Origin: Hofstenia miamia
Lineage: Eukaryota > Xenacoelomorpha > Acoela
Direction: 5' to 3'
Assembly (NCBI GenBank): GCA_004352715.1
Contig: SCFE01000049.1
Span: 1,420,474-1,484,473, forward strand
Length of the DNA: 64,000 bases
Shown here: positions 12,501 through 23,841 of the stretch, in pieces
Position numbering within the stretch: position 1 is the first letter of the stretch
Layout of the letters: each line of letters starts with the position of its first letter
Notes under the pieces: generated by a model
Seen by the model: the letters and a program-made list of their open reading frames with translations, nothing else
Database searches by the model: none
What the model was told of the DNA's origin: nothing
Translations under genes and position numbers: made by a program

Positions 12501-13778
12501 AAAGGCTTATTTTTGATGACAAATTAATGTAATTTGCCAAGGGAATAATCAGAACAAAACAGTAAGTGATTTGATGAAAGTAGTAGATCTTTACCACCAG
12601 AAGAATAGAATTAAATAAATGAAGAAAGATTTAAATTGTTTTTACCAGTTAAAAGTTTGTTAAAAGAACACAATTCCAAGTTTTCCAGATATAAGGATAA
12701 AGGAAGAACATAAATTTTTAAAATCTGCTTATATGGTTATCATTGTTTAGTACCTGTTTTGTACAACGTTTTTGGAAGTTCTCTAATTTTAGAAAATCTT
12801 GTTTATTAGGCAACAAAACGTTTTTGGAAAATGATGTGGTAAAATAGAACAAATTCCTAAGAATATAAAAGAAGGTTGATTCCCTGAAATCCTGAAAAAA
12901 AAGAATTTTAAGACAAAGAAAAAGGATTGATATTTAAATGTTTGTTTCTAATTTAGTAAGATCATTAAAAATCTTCATATTTGAGTGCAATAGAAAAAAA
13001 TTTTAAGATAAACAATGAAAATCTGAACTCTCCATTCCAATTCTCATTTTTCAAATTTGAATCAATTAGGAAAAGGAAAATTAGCACAGTTTTACAAATT
13101 TTAGTTTAGATCTTTGGAGCAAATTTACAACTAATAGTCTAAAATGAAAGAATAATCCAACAAGGTAGTATGATATACAGCAGACTTGTCAAAGAACCGA
13201 GCTTCTAACGAGCCGAGCCGAGCTTGAGCAGATTATTGGATAAACAACGAGCCCAAAACGAACCATTTTTAAGCAAACCAAATTTGATTGTGCAGATTTT
13301 TCTTATTTTTTCATTCAATATTCCTTACTTATAATCGTATTTTAGAAATGTTTATTAAATAATAGGAAGAGCAATTAAAAAAATTCTGATAGCACATTTT
13401 TAAAAAAAATAGCGAGCTGAAACGAGCCTCATTGAAAGATTTTCTATGGCGAGCCNNNNNNNNNNNNNNNNNNNNNNNNNNNNNNNNNNNNNNNNNNNNN
13501 NNNNNNNNNNNNNNNNNNNNNNNNNNNNNNNNNNNNNNNNNGCCGAGCCGAGCCGAGAAATTACGGCTCATTGACAAGTCTGATATACAGTGATTATGAA
13601 AGTTCTTGAAGGCTGTGATTTGATTATTAGGAGAATATTGTATACACTGTACTTGTAAATGAAAGTGGAGTTAACTGTAACACTACATTTATTACAGTAT
13701 TTTAAGAGATAAAACATCTTACCGTGAGAGCTCCCCAAAGCCCCTTCCATTTGCGTAGTATAGTTTGTAGTGCGGCAT
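9592..13778 (-). CDS. Sigma-class glutathione S-transferase, paralogue A
   Basis: Cytosolic enzyme joining glutathione to electrophiles; the sigma class also contains prostaglandin D synthases and S-crystallins. The exons, in coding order, are 13723-13778, 11127-11238, 10201-10305 and 9592-9933 (56, 112, 105, 342 nt; phases 2, 0, 0), giving 204 aa. The start is the ATG of MPHYKLYYANGRGFGE. The GST N-domain spans about residues 3-73: candidate catalytic Tyr8, Trp40 and Lys44 for glutathione, cis-Pro53 in RMPFLE, then GQNASIARYLA. The C-domain spans about 84-190, with the N-capping box SWAD (Ser150-Asp153). Residue 65 is Asn where sigma GSTs usually carry the glutathione-binding Ser. All splice sites are GT-AG. 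A polyadenylation signal AATAAA lies at 9550-9545. Introns hold several transposons, including two GAGCC-hAT MITEs. Confidence 0.93.
10412..10733. mobile_element. hAT-like MITE with CAGGCGCGTACCTAG ends, in GST-A intron 2
   Basis: It begins CAGGCGCGTACCTAGCAA and ends AAGGTACTCGCCTG, so the terminal repeats are CAGGCG(C/A)GTACCT. The end style resembles hAT elements of the DUF4371 group. No coding sequence remains. The flanking 8-bp words (TCAATTAT and ATTATATT) do not match, so the duplication is eroded or the end is misjudged. A truncated copy lies at 48812-48959. Confidence 0.75.
11652..12049 (+). mobile_element. GAGCC-hAT MITE copy 1, in GST-A intron 1
   Basis: The left end is CAGACTTGTCAACGAGCC and the right end is GGCTCGTTGACAAGTCTG, a perfect 18-bp inverted repeat. 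Runs of the pentamer GGCTC lie inside both ends. The core (AAAATATTGTGCTC, CATAGCTCTTCC, AACATTTATT) is shared with the other copies. Flanks ATGCATAT and ATGGAAGC match poorly, so this is probably an old insertion. Confidence 0.92.
12245..13140 (-). pseudogene. 3' end of a non-LTR retrotransposon (jockey/CR1-like)
   Basis: On the minus strand the segment translates, with stops and shifts, to the region that follows the reverse transcriptase domain in jockey/CR1/L2 elements. It contains KLENFQKRCTKQ, a later YWNYFVNFYKLGNR stretch and a Cys-rich end RCSSCRAFN (about 12358-12400). The 3' end runs into an ATTT-repeat tail near 12245-12275, as expected of such elements. It is 5'-truncated and lies in intron 1 of GST-A. 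The clade assignment is tentative. Confidence 0.6.
13191..13582 (-). mobile_element. GAGCC-hAT MITE copy 2, in GST-A intron 1
   Basis: It starts CAGACTTGTCAAAGAACCGAG and ends CATTGACAAGTCTG. The 8-bp target duplication ATATACAG is perfect (13183-13190 and 13583-13590). An 86-base N run (13456-13541) sits in its GAGCC-rich part, so the true length is unknown. Confidence 0.93.
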
Positions 13779-14289
13779 CTTGAACACTAATCGGTAACTT
13801 TGGAATTTTTGTATTTGTTTAAAAATATAATTTTAAACAAATATGCATTGCACTGTGATCTAATAAGTGCAAATCGTTTGGAAACGGCCATTTTGAAATA
13901 CGTAATTGGGATAATTAACTGTTGCATGGCGAAATATGGTTTTATAAACAATGTTTTTACACTCTTTAATTAAACAGTTTATATAATTTCAAGGCCATCG
14001 TTTTATAAATAAATGACGCTTTAATCATATTTAACCAGATTATTGCGTGAGAGTTTATGAACTGAATGAAAAGTAATTATATTAGAAGTCTACAAATTGC
14101 ATTAAACTTGGCAACTGACAAATTTGCACTAATTTCAACAGTGTGGGACTAATTCCCTGACCCTAATGTAAGAAAATGTATGTTCCTAGCTGGGAAATGA
14201 CTTTTAATGAGCAATTATTTGTTTTTGTTGTCTTTTATTGATAGTGTTATACCGAGGAAAGTCAATAAATTTGTCAAACAGTATTAAGA

Positions 14290-14431
14290 AGGTGTCACAC
14301 GAGTAGTCTTTTGACTATAGTCAAAAGACTAATCGTGTCACACGCCCAAAAAGTGACCTTGACAAATAGACAAAAGAATGCAAAACCGCAATTTTGACTA
14401 TAGTAAAAAGACTAGCAATGTGGTACCCCCT
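14290..14431. mobile_element. Short palindromic MITE
   Basis: The left end GGTGTCACACGAGTAGTCTT and the right end, read on the other strand, AGGGGGTACCACATTGCTAG are imperfect inverted repeats. Both continue into (T)CTTT..GACTATAGTCAAAA. The left arm is itself a hairpin around GACTATAGTC. No coding capacity. Related to 6431-6508. Confidence 0.65.
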
Positions 14432-14440
14432 TTACTGGAA

Positions 14441-14625
14441 ATGTGTGATTTTCATGTTTTTCTTGTATAATATTTGTAGAAAAGCATTTATTTTGTTCTC
14501 AATATTAATGAAATATAAATCAGTTACATGTATATGACAAATTTTATATCTAAAATAAATTGCGGTCAAAATGACTGCATTTGTCATTTTTTGGTGTTCA
14601 AAAATTTTTGTCATTTTAGTGTTAA
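14441..14625 (-). mobile_element. Truncated end of a second piggyBac copy
   Basis: The right boundary is TGTCATTTTAGTG followed by TTAA (14622-14625). The inner sequence follows the terminus of the 872-3081 element: TTGCGGTCAAAATGACTGCA, a CTCATTTACATG-like block and GAAATGTGTGATTTTCATG. Only about 185 bp are kept, so it is a solo end or a small deletion derivative. The sequence from here to 15556 has no supported gene. Confidence 0.75.
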
Positions 14626-15556
14626 TGAAAAATAATGTAGTAGCAAACAGTATGTCACTAATAAGTTTGTCCATGTGGCCAAACCACGTGGTGATTGTGC
14701 CAACCTGAGTGCAGTTCTCCAGAGGCCTGATGTCATCCCCCATTTGTTGGCTCTAATTCAAAGTAATCACAGAATGAATTTACTGTTCAAAAAAATGAGG
14801 AAACCTGAATCTTCTGTTATGTTACTTCATTTTCTATAAAACAAGGGGGTCGTCACAAGACCATGTCGATTCTAGCAGTACTCCAAATTCCCAACTTTGG
14901 TCTTCATGCTGTTGCTGTTGTGTAACAGATCTTTGCATGAATAGTTTACAGATTGGTAGTCTATAGACGTCTGGGAATCCAGTTAGATGCATCCCATTTG
15001 TCAAAAACAATGAGAAAACGCTGTTGCCACCCCACTACACTACTGTTTATTAAAGATGCACTTGTAAAACGTGCTATTAATGCGACACACGCATGCTACA
15101 TACGACTCTCTTATTCACACCTCGAAAATTTTTACTTTATGCTAACAATTAAAAAATTTTAAAAAGTGTCAAGTGATTTATAACACCAATTTTAGCTTAT
15201 GAAATTTCAATGTTTCTAAAGCTATGTGCAAGTTACTGATTTTCATCTAAAAATTTTAATCAAGATACACATCGTGTACAATGGAATACCTATTCATACT
15301 TGTCCCTGTTTGATAATGAAAATATGGAGGCTAAGATGGGTACTTGTAGGTAGTGCCAGCAAATTACTAATAGATAATGTTGTTCTTTAATCCTTGCTTT
15401 CCTGACTCTGTTATTTTACAAATATTCCCAAAAGGGGAATTTTTGCACCAATATAAAATTTCATATTTTTAAATTTGAATCTATGAAAACAAAATCAGGT
15501 AAAAAGTAGTTGCTGTATTTACACTAAAAATTACCAATTCAAAATATTTTGACAGC

Positions 15557-15905
15557 CAGGGGCGTACGCAGGATTTTCTGACGGGGGACATCATCATTAA
15601 TACCCAATGCGGGCAGGGGCGTACCCAGGATTTTCTGACGGGGGGACATCATTGTTATTCCCTAATGCGGGGCGAAGCCCCGCCAAAATTTTTGAAAATA
15701 TTGAGAAAATAGACCCTAAAAAATGCATTTCACAATCCTAGATTTTAAATTTTTTAATTTTTTAAGTAAAATTTTTTGATTTATCCTGTCAAAATTAAAT
15801 TTGGAAACCTGACGGAGGGGAGAAATTCCACCATGTCCCCCTCTGGGTACGCCACTGAATACGGGGGATTAGACATTCCACCATGTCCCCCTGGGCACGC
15901 CACTG
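15557..15905 (+). mobile_element. Outer hAT-like MITE carrying a nested copy
   Basis: It begins CAGGGGCGTACGCAGG and ends CTGGGCACGCCACTG. The 8-bp target duplication TTGACAGC is perfect (15549-15556, 15906-15913). A second element of the same family is inserted inside (15614-15857). Confidence 0.9.
15614..15857 (+). mobile_element. Inner hAT-like MITE nested in its relative
   Basis: It begins CAGGGGCGTACCCAGGATTT and ends CTGGGTACGCCACTG. The flanks AATGCGGG (15606-15613) and AATACGGG (15858-15865) are an 8-bp target duplication with one change. The interior holds the hairpin GCGGGGCGAAGCCCCGC. No coding sequence. Confidence 0.9.
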
Positions 15906-15913
15906 TTGACAGC

Positions 15914-17273
15914 ATTGAAGTAATAAATTGCACTCTCAAAGATTTGCAAATGTGGGTATTGCAGGAAGTGAGGTAATTTTTTGATTTTTTGTCCTCTTTT
16001 CTTCAGTAGTATGCACAAAATCCAAAGGTTTCATTTTTATTCAATACAGTTTTATTTATTGTTCTGTAAAAGACACATTAACAGTCACCTCTTTCTAATT
16101 TCACTTTTTCCTTCTCTATGTCTAACTTTGGATTGGATTATGATGCTAAAACGAAACTTTTCGCAAATATTCTTCATATCAACCCCACCAACTTGGAATG
16201 CTCACAAATTTGATGCTATCATTATTTATTATGACGTCATTGAATGGCTAGAATTGGGATCTTTTAAAAAAAAGTTGATTTTACCCAGTGGATATGTTTA
16301 TAATTTATTGCAATTAATTCCCAGGCTATCAAATATAATTTGAATTTTCTTACTTTTTTCTCACTAACAAAAATAATTAGTTCTTTGCAAAAATAGCCAG
16401 CCTATACCACCTGTTAAGAAACAGTATCATACATAAAACGTGCAGATATTTAGAAAAAAATTTATAGGGTCATAAACCCCAGCAAAAGTTAGGAAAGGTT
16501 TCATTAAGAAAGCTCTATAGTTTTTTTGTATAACATTCAAAAGTTCAATAAGATTGGTGATTACTGCCTCCAGATTAATTTGCGTTAGTCACATAGAGAC
16601 TTATAGAGAATTGCTAAAAATCATAATCTAGATGTGAGTGAAGCAAGCTTCTTTGGTGGAAATGAGATGCGCAATCAACTTGTTGAATCAATGCTAGACT
16701 GTGTACACATTATGATACAAGCAATGGTGATAGTTTAAGAAAAAGTTCTAACAAATTCCGAACATTTCCAGTCGCTATTATCAATATTTATTAGATTTCA
16801 AAGAGATCCCCAAATTCTGAGATTTGATGACGTCTTCCCAGCAAAAGTTAGGATGATGAACCTACTAAGGAGTCACACATGACACATTTAAATAAAAAAT
16901 AAATCATTTTTGAATGATTAACATCTATTTTAATAGTGAATAACCCCTTATATGAAAATGCTAGCCAGTAATAGTTTTGCTCTAAGCCAAACCTAACAGC
17001 AATAATAAAGTAAAAATAGTGAGATAAGTTTAGTTATAAGATATGGGACGACGACTTATTTTTCATCAACTATTTAGACCAAAATTGTCTGCAATTTTAG
17101 TTGATTGCTATGCAAATTTAACCCTCAATCCCATTGCAAACAAATTCTTTGGTATGTCAACAATATAAAAATAGTCATTTCAAGTAGCTGTTTGTTCTAA
17201 TAATAATTTTCAAGTGCGCCTTTAATACATAAGCTATAATACTTCCATAAAGAAATAAGTACCAGAATTAATT
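15914..17273. other. Spacer without a recognised gene
   Basis: The ORF at 15981-16343 has no recognisable domain and no splice context. A 16-bp word CCAGCAAAAGTTAGGA occurs twice in direct orientation (about 16479 and 16839), which could mark an old element. Confidence 0.4.
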
Positions 17274-17281
17274 GACCGTAT

Positions 17282-17763
17282 CAGACTTGTCAACTAGCCG
17301 AGATTCTAACGAGCCAAGCCGAGCCGAGCTTGAGCACAGTATTTGATATACAACGAGCCCAAAATGAGCCTATTTTAGGCAAAGCAAGTTTATAGTTCTG
17401 CTTGTTAATTTGATTATGGAGATTTTTCTTATTTTTTGCAGTCAGTATGCCTTTCCTATAATCTTATTTAAGAAATATTTACTATATAATAGGAAGAGCT
17501 ATGTAAAAAATTCTTTGAGCACAATATTTTAAAAAAAATACCGAGCTAAAACGAGCCTCATNNNNNNNNNNNNNNNNNNNNNNNNNNNNNNNNNNNNNNN
17601 NNNNNNNNNNNNNNNNNNNNNNNNNNNNNNNNNNAAAAAAATACCGAGCTAAAACGAGCCTCATTCAAAGGTTTTATGTGGCGAGCCGAGCCGAATTTAT
17701 ATAAAAAAATTAAACGAGCCAAGCCGAGCCGAGCTCGGTAATGTCGGCTCGTTGACAAGTCTG
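17282..17763 (-). mobile_element. GAGCC-hAT MITE copy 3
   Basis: It starts CAGACTTGTCAACTAGCCGA and ends GGCTCGTTGACAAGTCTG, with the perfect duplication GACCGTAT (17274-17281, 17764-17771). A 73-N gap (17562-17634) interrupts it. About 30 bases ending ACGAGCCTCAT are repeated on both sides of the gap, so the gap is probably an unmerged overlap and the true copy is shorter. Confidence 0.93.
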
Positions 17764-18338
17764 GACCGTATATATAAATGCATAAGGCAGTTGGTATTTT
17801 ATAATCTAGTTTGACAAATCAGACAGTTTTTGAATAAACTTTCAAACATAATAACATAAGCATGAAACTTACTTAAGTTAATCACAAATGCCATAAAAAT
17901 TTTCAGCTCTACAAAAAGCCAATTACTTTCTGGTGAAATTTTTCAAAGGTATATTATGATAATAATTATAATAATAACAATAATTAGGCCGATATTCCTG
18001 TATCTTACAAGTAAATGGGAATTTATATACAAATCACTTGAAATTGTTCACAGATGATTGGAAAGAGTTACAAGCTGCTGGGACAAAGGAATTTCTAATC
18101 CATAAGTTTTTCTACAGTAGGGAATTACAAAATGTTTTCTTGTGGAAGCTGCTGATAGATATATCTGTATATCTTTAAGTGCAGCAGATGAGAATCACCT
18201 TTAACATTGCAATGCATGCCTTTAGAAAAAGTTTCCTTAAAGAAACTATAAGCAAAGTTGATAGGATGTGACTTATCTAATCCGCAGATTGTAGTGAAAA
18301 ATGCAATGGTTGGTTCTGTCTTACTTCCCCCAAGTCTG

Positions 18339-19048
18339 ACGTCACAAAATATTAAATACCGTTAGAGACACGATTTCAGTGAAATTGTAATTATATATTT
18401 GAATAATTATATGTATTTCTTTAAACTCTGTTTTGATTAGTTTTCTATGTAGTTAAGATTGCTGAAATACGGAATTACAAGTAAATATATGTAAATATGT
18501 TCTATAATTGTAAATGTTGAGATTCGCCGTTTGCATTTAGTAAACATTTAGAAATCCTTCGAAAGTCTGTTTAGATTTAAAATAGAAATTTATATCATCC
18601 AGATGTTAAACAAATCGCTAATGTTTCGGATTTTTATTTGATAATAGTACGCCTGCAGGTATATTATTCCAAATTTTTGTTTACAAAAATAAAGGAGCAT
18701 TTCAGAAAGCAGATCCGACAGGGTTTAAACCTGTAATTTCCGTATTAGAAACGGCTCTGTTGTCGTACACTACGAATCTGTAAAATACTTTATAGAAATA
18801 TATAAGCTATCCGAAATTTCTCTAAAGTAAATATGATACAAAACAAATTAGCATTTATTATAATTATAACACATATTTACATTTATTTACTTGTAATTCC
18901 GTTTTTAAGCAGTCTTAACTACATAAAAAACTAATCAAAATAAAGTTTAAAGATATATATATATATACCGGTATATATATTTATTTAAATATATAATTAC
19001 AATTTCATTGAAATTGGGTCTCTAATGGTATATAATATTTTGTGACGC
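18339..19048. mobile_element. Foldback element with long inverted arms
   Basis: The left arm (about 18339-18505) and right arm (about 18870-19048) are imperfect inverse copies. Paired blocks include GTCACAAAATATTAAATACC with GGTATATAATATTTTGTGAC, and AATACGGAATTACAAGTAAA with its inverse near 18890. The centre is unique AT-rich DNA without a coding frame. The superfamily is not clear. Confidence 0.75.
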
Positions 19049-19111
19049 AAGGAAAACATTTAGTAATTTTTTGTATATTACAGTTTGAACAATTTATTTA
19101 ACAAAAATAAA

Positions 19112-19847
19112 GGAGGTGATACAGTATCAAATTGCAATATTTGTCAAACAAAATGTTTGACAAATGTTTGCCAGTGCATCACCCCCATCAAACACGCCAT
19201 GAGACAAACCATCAGACAAATTAAAATCAAAATACCTTAGATATTTTCCGTCAAACATTGGTAAAACAAACTAATTATTTAACAATAACACTCTTTAAGG
19301 TTGAAGAAATTTCATTAAAATGGGCAAAAATAGCCTTTAATTGTTCACTTATTGTCCCCCCTAATTGCCCAGTATTCCGTATCAATATTGCTGTTTATTT
19401 ACTTTAGTTAAAGTCCAATGATTAATTAATTAATTAATTTACTTTAAATGCTTTTCTTTGTCATTAGTGATTATCAGCGTGCTTCCTTTAATTAGTGCGA
19501 TATTTCTAAAATTAAAATGCCATTTGGGATGGTCTGCGTGGGGTCCATGTGTTTACACACAAAAGCAATTAATAGACGTGAAGCATTATTAATTTATGGA
19601 CAGAAAGTAATTATCACGTAAATACATGTTTGATAACAATTGTATCAAAAACGAATACTACACAGGTCATAGCACATCAATGAATGTAAACTAGTTAACC
19701 ATAAACGAAGAGTTTGTAGTAAATGTTTGCCATTTGTCTGATGACTTGTTTGAAGAATGTTTGATATGTATCACCACAACATGTTTGCCAACCAAATAAA
19801 ATTAATTTCTTGCTCGATCGGAGGTTTGATAGTGCTATCACCCCTTT
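19112..19847. mobile_element. Possible PIF/Harbinger-like non-autonomous element
   Basis: The left end TAA-AGGAGGTGATACAG and right end CTATCACCCCTT-TAA are imperfect inverted repeats flanked by the trinucleotide TAA, as Harbinger elements duplicate TWA. Subterminal TGTTTGCC/TTGTCAAACA words recur near both ends. No transposase is present. The assignment rests on the ends only. Confidence 0.45.
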
Positions 19848-20084
19848 AACGGAAGGCTTACATATTTCAAGACCTTTGAGAAAACAGATGTTGATGCATC
19901 AATGTTGATTTCTGATTTCTCAAGAACACATTGATGCATACATCTCACAGTTATAGGCATTACTGTAATAGTATGAACAGACTTTGGAGTACATACATGT
20001 ACTGTTGCATTGCTTCTCTTTAGAATAGAATGTATGACAGAATGTTTCCATGAATCATCAAGTCCTGCAACATCCATTTACGAA

Positions 20085-21084
20085 NNNNNNNNNNNNNNNN
20101 NNNNNNNNNNNNNNNNNNNNNNNNNNNNNNNNNNNNNNNNNNNNNNNNNNNNNNNNNNNNNNNNNNNNNNNNNNNNNNNNNNNNNNNNNNNNNNNNNNNN
20201 NNNNNNNNNNNNNNNNNNNNNNNNNNNNNNNNNNNNNNNNNNNNNNNNNNNNNNNNNNNNNNNNNNNNNNNNNNNNNNNNNNNNNNNNNNNNNNNNNNNN
20301 NNNNNNNNNNNNNNNNNNNNNNNNNNNNNNNNNNNNNNNNNNNNNNNNNNNNNNNNNNNNNNNNNNNNNNNNNNNNNNNNNNNNNNNNNNNNNNNNNNNN
20401 NNNNNNNNNNNNNNNNNNNNNNNNNNNNNNNNNNNNNNNNNNNNNNNNNNNNNNNNNNNNNNNNNNNNNNNNNNNNNNNNNNNNNNNNNNNNNNNNNNNN
20501 NNNNNNNNNNNNNNNNNNNNNNNNNNNNNNNNNNNNNNNNNNNNNNNNNNNNNNNNNNNNNNNNNNNNNNNNNNNNNNNNNNNNNNNNNNNNNNNNNNNN
20601 NNNNNNNNNNNNNNNNNNNNNNNNNNNNNNNNNNNNNNNNNNNNNNNNNNNNNNNNNNNNNNNNNNNNNNNNNNNNNNNNNNNNNNNNNNNNNNNNNNNN
20701 NNNNNNNNNNNNNNNNNNNNNNNNNNNNNNNNNNNNNNNNNNNNNNNNNNNNNNNNNNNNNNNNNNNNNNNNNNNNNNNNNNNNNNNNNNNNNNNNNNNN
20801 NNNNNNNNNNNNNNNNNNNNNNNNNNNNNNNNNNNNNNNNNNNNNNNNNNNNNNNNNNNNNNNNNNNNNNNNNNNNNNNNNNNNNNNNNNNNNNNNNNNN
20901 NNNNNNNNNNNNNNNNNNNNNNNNNNNNNNNNNNNNNNNNNNNNNNNNNNNNNNNNNNNNNNNNNNNNNNNNNNNNNNNNNNNNNNNNNNNNNNNNNNNN
21001 NNNNNNNNNNNNNNNNNNNNNNNNNNNNNNNNNNNNNNNNNNNNNNNNNNNNNNNNNNNNNNNNNNNNNNNNNNNNNNNNNNNN
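20085..21084. other. Assembly gap of 1000 N
   Basis: Exactly 1000 N, probably a gap of nominal size. A short TAT microsatellite follows it. Confidence 0.99.
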
Positions 21085-21223
21085 TATTATTATTATTATT
21101 ATTTAAAATTGAATTTTTATAAATTATAAATAAGGTAGCACAAAGTTTCCTAAGACTTTGAAAAACTCAGGCATGGATATGAAGCATATTGAAGTGTTGC
21201 GTTTAACAGTTGTGGGGTTTGTA

Positions 21224-21641
21224 CAGAGTGTCCATTAAATACTTGCCAAAATTAAAAGCTTATAATTCATAGGAAAATGGTTTTATGAGTATGGTAACGT
21301 TCTTATCTTGCTTATTATGTGTGGGGATTTGGATTTTTGCTTATATTACATGCTTCATTTTTAGTTTGATTTACCGAGAAAACTTGGGAAATGGACATCT
21401 AATTTACCCTAATTTCAATTTCTATCTGATTTTGTTTATTCACTTTCCACCAATAATATAACATTCCAAAAGCAAAATGTTATCGGAAAGTTCAAGATCC
21501 ATTTTAAATTTGAAAATCGAAATGAAAGGTGAAGCATTTGAACAAAAAATCGAATCCCCACAAATTAGCGACAAGACCATAGCGTAATTGCATCCATTGA
21601 ATAATGTAGATACGATTTATCAGCCTTTAATGGACACCCTG
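21224..21641 (-). mobile_element. Non-autonomous mariner-like element, copy 1
   Basis: The ends CAGAGTGTCCATTAAATACT and TTAATGGACACCCTG are inverted repeats flanked by TA. It is the inverse of the element at 43529-44315. The minus strand keeps a remnant of the transposase N-terminus (LELSD, then LLLECYIIGGK), a helix-turn-helix of the DUF4817 type found in some mariner transposases. The catalytic domain is absent. Confidence 0.85.
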
Positions 21642-21643
21642 TA

Positions 21644-23833
21644 TAACATCATTCTCAGAAATTGAATAAAGTGCACTTCACAAGATTCGTATTAAGGTGA
21701 ATGAAATATTTATTAAGGGATGTGGCATCATTATCTGGTAATTATAATTCTATTTTTGGCCTTTGTTCTTTATAGCCAATGATAACTAGAGCAGCCACAA
21801 AATTAAACTTAAAATTCTGATTATAGCATTATCGAATTAACATTAAAATCCATGAATTGACATTAAGATCCTCAGAGAAAGCTACGAAAACCGTAAAAAT
21901 TGAGTTGACATAAATTTGCTTCACATATTCCTACAATAGAGTCTTTTTGCATGTGCTCATTATGTATTGTATTAATTAATTATGAACAATTAATGTTTTA
22001 TTATTGATATATTGCAATTACACACATGTAATTATCAAAATTTTCAAAGGAATATTGAAGTTTTCAGGAAAATTCATTGAGAATTACATCAGAATTGACA
22101 TAGCTCAGAAAAGTATTAAAGAGGGTTGTAACATTATTTGACATTCAAAATGTTCCTTAAGGCCCTCCATAAAACTCCTCAAGCTTTTCATAGCCCTTAT
22201 TCGGCATTCAAGCTATGTACGTATTGTCGTGAAACCGAATTTTGATATTGATTATACGACGTAGGTTACTACTGACAAGGAAAAACTTAACCACTAAAAA
22301 GTTCCGAATTTCACTAATGTCTAAATTACCAAAATGTGGTTATAGACTCTAACTTTTAAAAATGTATCAAAAGCATGATGAAAGTAAAATAATTTAACCC
22401 GAAATGGTTCACTATTATTTTAAAAGTTAAAAAGTCAACCCGTCTTTGTCAATATCTTTCAATATTTGACAAATTACTATGTGCTATCATAAGTTTGATT
22501 TTAAAACACGTCTTATCGAACTTTGTCTGAAACAAATAATTTATTAACTACCTCGGACAGCCTCTAAAATCAGAGCACCTGGCTTGTAATTTTTAAACAC
22601 ACAAGTGTCAAGCAGATTCAAATAAAACAAAATGTTTTCTCTCAGAGAGAGTACTTCGGCTGAATAAAATTAAATGAAATAATTACTCGTTTTTCTACGG
22701 CTTTACTTTGTTTTTAAAGTTTCCCTAAAGATCTCTCTTTACAAACACTGTTTTAAGCAATTGTATAAAGAACACACTTTACTTAGATGTTTCCCATCCA
22801 CTAATGTACTTCTGACAAAACTTAATATTCAATAAGTTTCTATAGCACACAGAAAGAAAACGCTAATGTTCAATTGCAATTCCTATTTTATTTGTTAATT
22901 CAATTAAGGGATTCTGTGCTTTAATTCAGTCACGTATTATTTTCTCACACAAACTTCTTTTGTAATACTGATTGTTAGTGATAGTTTTAATTCACAACAC
23001 TTGATGCCTAATGTCTTTCAAAAAGCCGCCTTAGGTTTGTTGTAATTTCATGTAACTGTTTTACTCTCTCAAAAGTAAATTAAAAGCAAAACATAAGAAA
23101 ACAATAACTTATTTATTTTACAAACAGGAGAATGTTTATACAAGTCCCAACAATATAAAATTAAATAACTAAAGCAGCGAAATCTTTAACTTAGCTCGTT
23201 TCTTCCAAACGATTCGAACAGTCTTTAGACGATTTCTTTACTGAGCTTCTCAGCGAGGGTTTGATCTATTTTGACAGTCTTTTATACCCTGTCCTACGTC
23301 ATTGTCCTCTGGTTGGATGTCTATTTTCAGTTCCAAAATTAGCTTGACATTTTTGGGCCAATCTTAGTGTTTAATGTCACGTCCATCATTCTCTCTTTGT
23401 TTCAAGTAGTATCTCGTTATTAGTTCTTTGGTCTTTTAAAATACCTCATTACTTACTTAAGAGGTTGTTCAAGTTTCTCCTCTTCCAAGCAATGGGCTTT
23501 TAAAATAAGACAAGCCTCTTACATTTGCGGTAAAATCTCAATTCACAAAGACACTTTCATTCAGTCTTAAATTTTTCGTCAGTTTCGAAAATTAATTCTG
23601 TTTTCCAAATTAAATTCTTTTTCGTAAATAAATTTAAAAACGACCTAACATTCTTCAGTGCAGCATTGATTTCCAGAAATTTATAAAATTCCAATTTTAT
23701 TACAGTATATCTGGAGGATAGTTCTCTGCCAAAGTCGATTTCTCGTAGTTTAAGTCATCAAGTAGTTTAGCATCAACAATATTGGCTTCTTCATCAATTT
23801 TCAGCGATTTCTATTTGAAAATAAGAACTGTGT
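21644..23833. other. Spacer without a recognised gene
   Basis: Long AT-rich stretch. No domain-bearing frame or clear transposon end was found. The segment 22530-23800 is somewhat less AT-rich and may be an old retroelement, but nothing confirms it. Confidence 0.4.
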
Positions 23834-23841
23834 ATTGAAAC

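Noticed and set aside
14953-15162. Plus-strand frame of 69 aa
   Set aside because: No domain, no splice context, and surrounded by repeat relics.
20010-21129. Long open frames of 359-370 aa
   Set aside because: They consist almost wholly of N; only a few codons at the borders are real.
22530-23800. Possible LTR retrotransposon
   Set aside because: No paired long terminal repeats, primer-binding site or gag/pol motif could be seen.
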